Assembly: GCA_026707615.1 (NCBI GenBank)
Contig: JAPOWL010000399.1
Span: forward strand, 1-42,550
Length of the DNA stretch: 42,550 nt
Direction of reading: 5' to 3'
DNA from: Acidobacteriota bacterium
GTDB lineage: Bacteria > Acidobacteriota > Vicinamibacteria > Vicinamibacterales > UBA8438
The notes under the pieces are model-generated. The model was not told where the DNA came from. It worked only from the letters and a program-made list of their open reading frames with translations, and ran no database searches. Of this stretch, positions 40,581-42,550 are shown in pieces (position 1 is the stretch's first letter; each line of letters opens with the position of its first letter). The translations under genes were made by a program, and so were the position numbers.

Positions 40581-40590
40581 ATTGTACTAT
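40581..40590. promoter_or_regulatory. Overlapping divergent -10 boxes of rpiB and the rRNA methyltransferase gene
   Basis: ATTGTACTAT contains TACAAT on the minus strand (40586-40581) and TACTAT on the plus strand (40585-40590), sharing two base pairs. The minus box is 6 nt from the rpiB ATG; the plus box is 60 nt before ATG 40651. This is a candidate bidirectional promoter. Confidence 0.5.
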
Positions 40591-40650
40591 GCCGTTCCGA
40601 ACGCGGCGGTGGCCCGGAGTCCCGGTTCTCGGCGCCGTGCAGGTTCCCCG

Positions 40651-42024
40651 ATGAGCAAGCGCAACGCCGCGGCCGGTCGCGCGAGCTCCGCCGGGGGCGC
40701 CCGTCCTCCGCGGCGCCGGAGACCCGAGCCGCGCCGGCCGGGGCCGTCGCCCGGGGAGCTGCCGCCGGCCCCCGCCGTTGCGACCGCCCCGCCCGGACCT
40801 CCGCATCCCGACTCGCCCGCGGCCTCCGCGGCAGCCGAGCCGCCGTCCCGCCCGGTCACCGACCGGGAACCGACCGTCGAGCTCACCTCCCGCGGCGAGC
40901 GCCGCCTCCGGACCGGGCACCCGTGGGTCTACCGGTCCGACGTCCGGCGGGCGGAGGCTGCGGCCGGAGACGTCGTCCGCGTGCTCGGACCGCGACGCCG
41001 CCCCCTGGGGTACGCGACGTTCAGCGACCGTTCGGTCATCGCGCTGCGCCTGCTGACGCACGAGGACGCCCGCCCCGATGCGGGGTTCTGGCGCGCGCGT
41101 GTCGAGGCGGCCGTCGCCTACCGCGAGACCCTGGGCATCGACGCGACCGCGTATCGCCTGGTCCACGGCGAGGGAGACAGGCTGCCCGGACTGATCGTCG
41201 ACCGCTACGGCGAGTCGCTCGTCGTGCAGACCCTGACGCAGGCGACCGACCGGCTCCTGTCCGTGCTCTGCAACCTGCTGGTCGATGCCGTGGCGCCGGC
41301 GGGCATCCTGGCGCGCAACGATCCGCGGGTGCGAACCCTCGAGGGGCTGGACCAGAAGGTCGAGCTGCGGTACGGCCGCGTGGCCGAGGAGGTAGAGGTG
41401 CGCGAGGGGGCGGTGCGCCTGTTCGTGGACCCGTGGAAGGGACAGAAGACCGGCCTCTTCCTCGATCAGCGGGAGAACCGCCTGGCGGCGGCCCGCTACG
41501 CCCGCGGCCGGGTGCTCGACGGCTTCAGCTACACGGGGGCCTTCGCTCTGCAGGTGGCTGCGGCCAGCGACGCCGTGCTGGCCGTCGACGTGGCGGAGAG
41601 CGCCGTGGCCGGTGTCGCCCGGCACGCCGCCCACAACGACGCCCCGCACGTCGAGGCCCGCGCCGGGAACGTCTTCGACGTTCTGCGGGACCACGACCGT
41701 GCCGGCGAGCGGTTCGACGCCGTCGTGCTCGACCCGCCCGCGTTCGCCCGGAACCGCAAGGCGGCGGAGCGGGCCGTCGCCGGCTACAAGGAGATCAACC
41801 TGCGCGCGCTGCGCATCCTCGAGCCGGGGGGCACGCTCGTGACTTCGAGCTGCTCGTACCACGTGGACGAGCCGGCGTTCGCGCGCATCCTGGCGGAGGC
41901 GGCCGCCGACGCGCGCGCTGACGTTCGCGTCGTGGAGCGGCGCCGGCAGGCCCGCGATCACCCGATGCTGGTCGCCGTGCCGGAGACGTCGTACCTGAAG
42001 TGCGTCGTCCTGCAGAAGCTGTAG
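40651..42024 (+). CDS. RlmI-like class I rRNA cytosine methyltransferase with a disordered N-terminal extension
   Basis: A 457-residue protein. Residues 1-72 are Pro/Ala/Arg-rich and look disordered. Residues 75-140 are a PUA-like domain ([20 protein letters not shown]). The methyltransferase follows: [19 protein letters not shown], the AdoMet motif [27 protein letters not shown], the catalytic-loop [17 protein letters not shown], and [13 protein letters not shown]. RlmI methylates C1962 of 23S rRNA in E. coli; the target here is assumed similar. ATG 40651 is used, though a start just before the PUA domain would give a normal-length RlmI. It is divergent from rpiB. Confidence 0.9.
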   Translation: MSKRNAAAGRASSAGGARPPRRRRPEPRRPGPSPGELPPAPAVATAPPGPPHPDSPAASAAAEPPSRPVTDREPTVELTSRGERRLRTGHPWVYRSDVRRAEAAAGDVVRVLGPRRRPLGYATFSDRSVIALRLLTHEDARPDAGFWRARVEAAVAYRETLGIDATAYRLVHGEGDRLPGLIVDRYGESLVVQTLTQATDRLLSVLCNLLVDAVAPAGILARNDPRVRTLEGLDQKVELRYGRVAEEVEVREGAVRLFVDPWKGQKTGLFLDQRENRLAAARYARGRVLDGFSYTGAFALQVAAASDAVLAVDVAESAVAGVARHAAHNDAPHVEARAGNVFDVLRDHDRAGERFDAVVLDPPAFARNRKAAERAVAGYKEINLRALRILEPGGTLVTSSCSYHVDEPAFARILAEAAADARADVRVVERRRQARDHPMLVAVPETSYLKCVVLQKL

Positions 42025-42048
42025 CGCGGGCCGGGCCGGGCCGCGTGC

Positions 42049-42054
42049 TATATT
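42049..42054 (+). promoter_or_regulatory. Extended -10 box upstream of thiC
   Basis: TGC-TATATT is an extended -10 and lies 25 nt before the thiC ATG. The predicted leader is only about 19 nt, too short for a TPP riboswitch. Confidence 0.45.
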
Positions 42055-42079
42055 CGTCCCCGATTCCGCAGGAGGACTC

Positions 42080-42550
42080 ATGGCAAGTCCCGCCGCCTCC
42101 ATAGATTCCCGGTCCACCGCCGCATCGAGCTTCGCCGCCGCCTATCCGGGCTCCCGCAGGGTCTACGCGGGTGACGGGGGGGTGCGTGTCCCGATGCGGG
42201 AGATCGCTCTCTCGGGCGGCGAGCCGCCGCTGCGCGTCTACGACACCAGCGGTCCCCACGACAGCGACGTGCGGGCAGGGCTCCCCGCGCTCCGCCGGCC
42301 GTGGATCGCGGACCGCGGGGATGTCGCCGAGGCGGCTCCGGCGGGGCGCACGCCGGGCTCGGTCGAGATCCCCGCCTCGCTCCGCCGTCCGGTCGTGCGG
42401 GGTGCTGGCCCGGTCACCCAGATGCACTATGCGCGCCGGGGCGAGATCACCCCGGAGATGGAGTTCGTGGCGCTGCGCGAGGCGCTCGACCCGGAGGTGG
42501 TGCGGGCGGAGGTCGCCCGGGGCCGGGCGATCATTCCCGCCAACGTCAAC
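42080..42550 (+). CDS. thiC: Phosphomethylpyrimidine synthase ThiC, N-terminal part (runs off the right edge)
   Basis: The first 157 residues of ThiC, the radical SAM enzyme that converts aminoimidazole ribotide to the pyrimidine of thiamine. Recognisable stretches are [62 protein letters not shown], and IIPANVN at the window end, matching the family order. ATG 42080 has a perfect AGGAGGA site 3 nt before it. The ThiC domain continues beyond the window, so the Fe-S cysteines are not visible. The leader is too short for the usual riboswitch. Confidence 0.95.
   Translation, partial: MASPAASIDSRSTAASSFAAAYPGSRRVYAGDGGVRVPMREIALSGGEPPLRVYDTSGPHDSDVRAGLPALRRPWIADRGDVAEAAPAGRTPGSVEIPASLRRPVVRGAGPVTQMHYARRGEITPEMEFVALREALDPEVVRAEVARGRAIIPANVN

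Noticed and set aside
42025-42079. TPP riboswitch before thiC
   Set aside because: No CTGAGA-type thi-box is present and the gap is too short.
38662-42117. 1151-codon minus-strand frame across glyA, rpiB and the methyltransferase
   Set aside because: It is out of frame with glyA and rpiB and antisense to the methyltransferase; no family sequence is seen.

Overview
This is a very GC-rich bacterial chromosome segment with tightly packed genes. The best lineage clue is the C-terminal domain of the protein at 21036-22838. It has the 'PPTKTRDVSPVYP...ARVEGVVILEATIG' form of the TonB C-terminal domain that I associate with Acidobacteriota. An exported amidase, an M1 metallopeptidase and an M16 peptidase pair fit a Vicinamibacteria-like acidobacterium. 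That assignment is inference. I see no rRNA, tRNA, CRISPR array, complete transposon or prophage.

Region 1 (1-14.1 kb) holds metabolic and maintenance genes. They are a Tat-exported amidase, a YjbQ-type protein, an M16 peptidase pair (one catalytic, one not), an alpha/beta hydrolase divergent from a rhodanese, and a minus-strand group of AHSA1/SRPBCC protein, FAD oxidoreductase and amidase. NamZ (DUF1343) follows, lying directly downstream of a type II-like DNA methyltransferase and nuclease pair.

Region 2 (14.4-27.9 kb) contains an acyl-CoA dehydrogenase, a type III CoA-transferase, a MaoC hydratase, an MmgE/PrpD protein and a CitE-type lyase. This is nearly the gene set of the Pseudomonas itaconate-degradation locus (CoA-transferase, hydratase and citramalyl-CoA lyase giving acetyl-CoA and pyruvate). 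The set is split after the CoA-transferase by about 6.8 kb of accessory DNA (16.77-23.5 kb). That island carries a HEPN/MNT pair, a PP2C phosphatase, an intact and a broken Uma2 gene, two inverted copies of a retropepsin-like protease, a duplicated noncoding block of about 160 bp, a PD-(D/E)XK-like protein and a very unusual membrane J-domain protein. The J-domain protein runs J domain, charged helix, transmembrane segment, TPR, TonB C-terminal domain, and starts 6 nt after one of the protease genes. I regard this protease/J-protein pair as the strongest candidate for an undescribed system.

Region 3 (28-42.5 kb) holds a P-loop kinase/Nudix fusion, a HemW-like radical SAM protein with an atypical cysteine motif, a secreted M1 peptidase, YggS, an AAA ATPase/PD-(D/E)XK fusion, a DinG-like helicase, glyA, rpiB, an RlmI-like methyltransferase and the start of thiC.

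Two window-wide patterns stand out. First, several genes have a TANNAT -10 box exactly 6 nt before the start codon, which predicts leaderless mRNAs. Second, at least four intergenic sites carry related hairpins with the core GGAGTCTGCGCCG-TAGAA-CGGCGCGGACTCC, a REP-like dispersed family.
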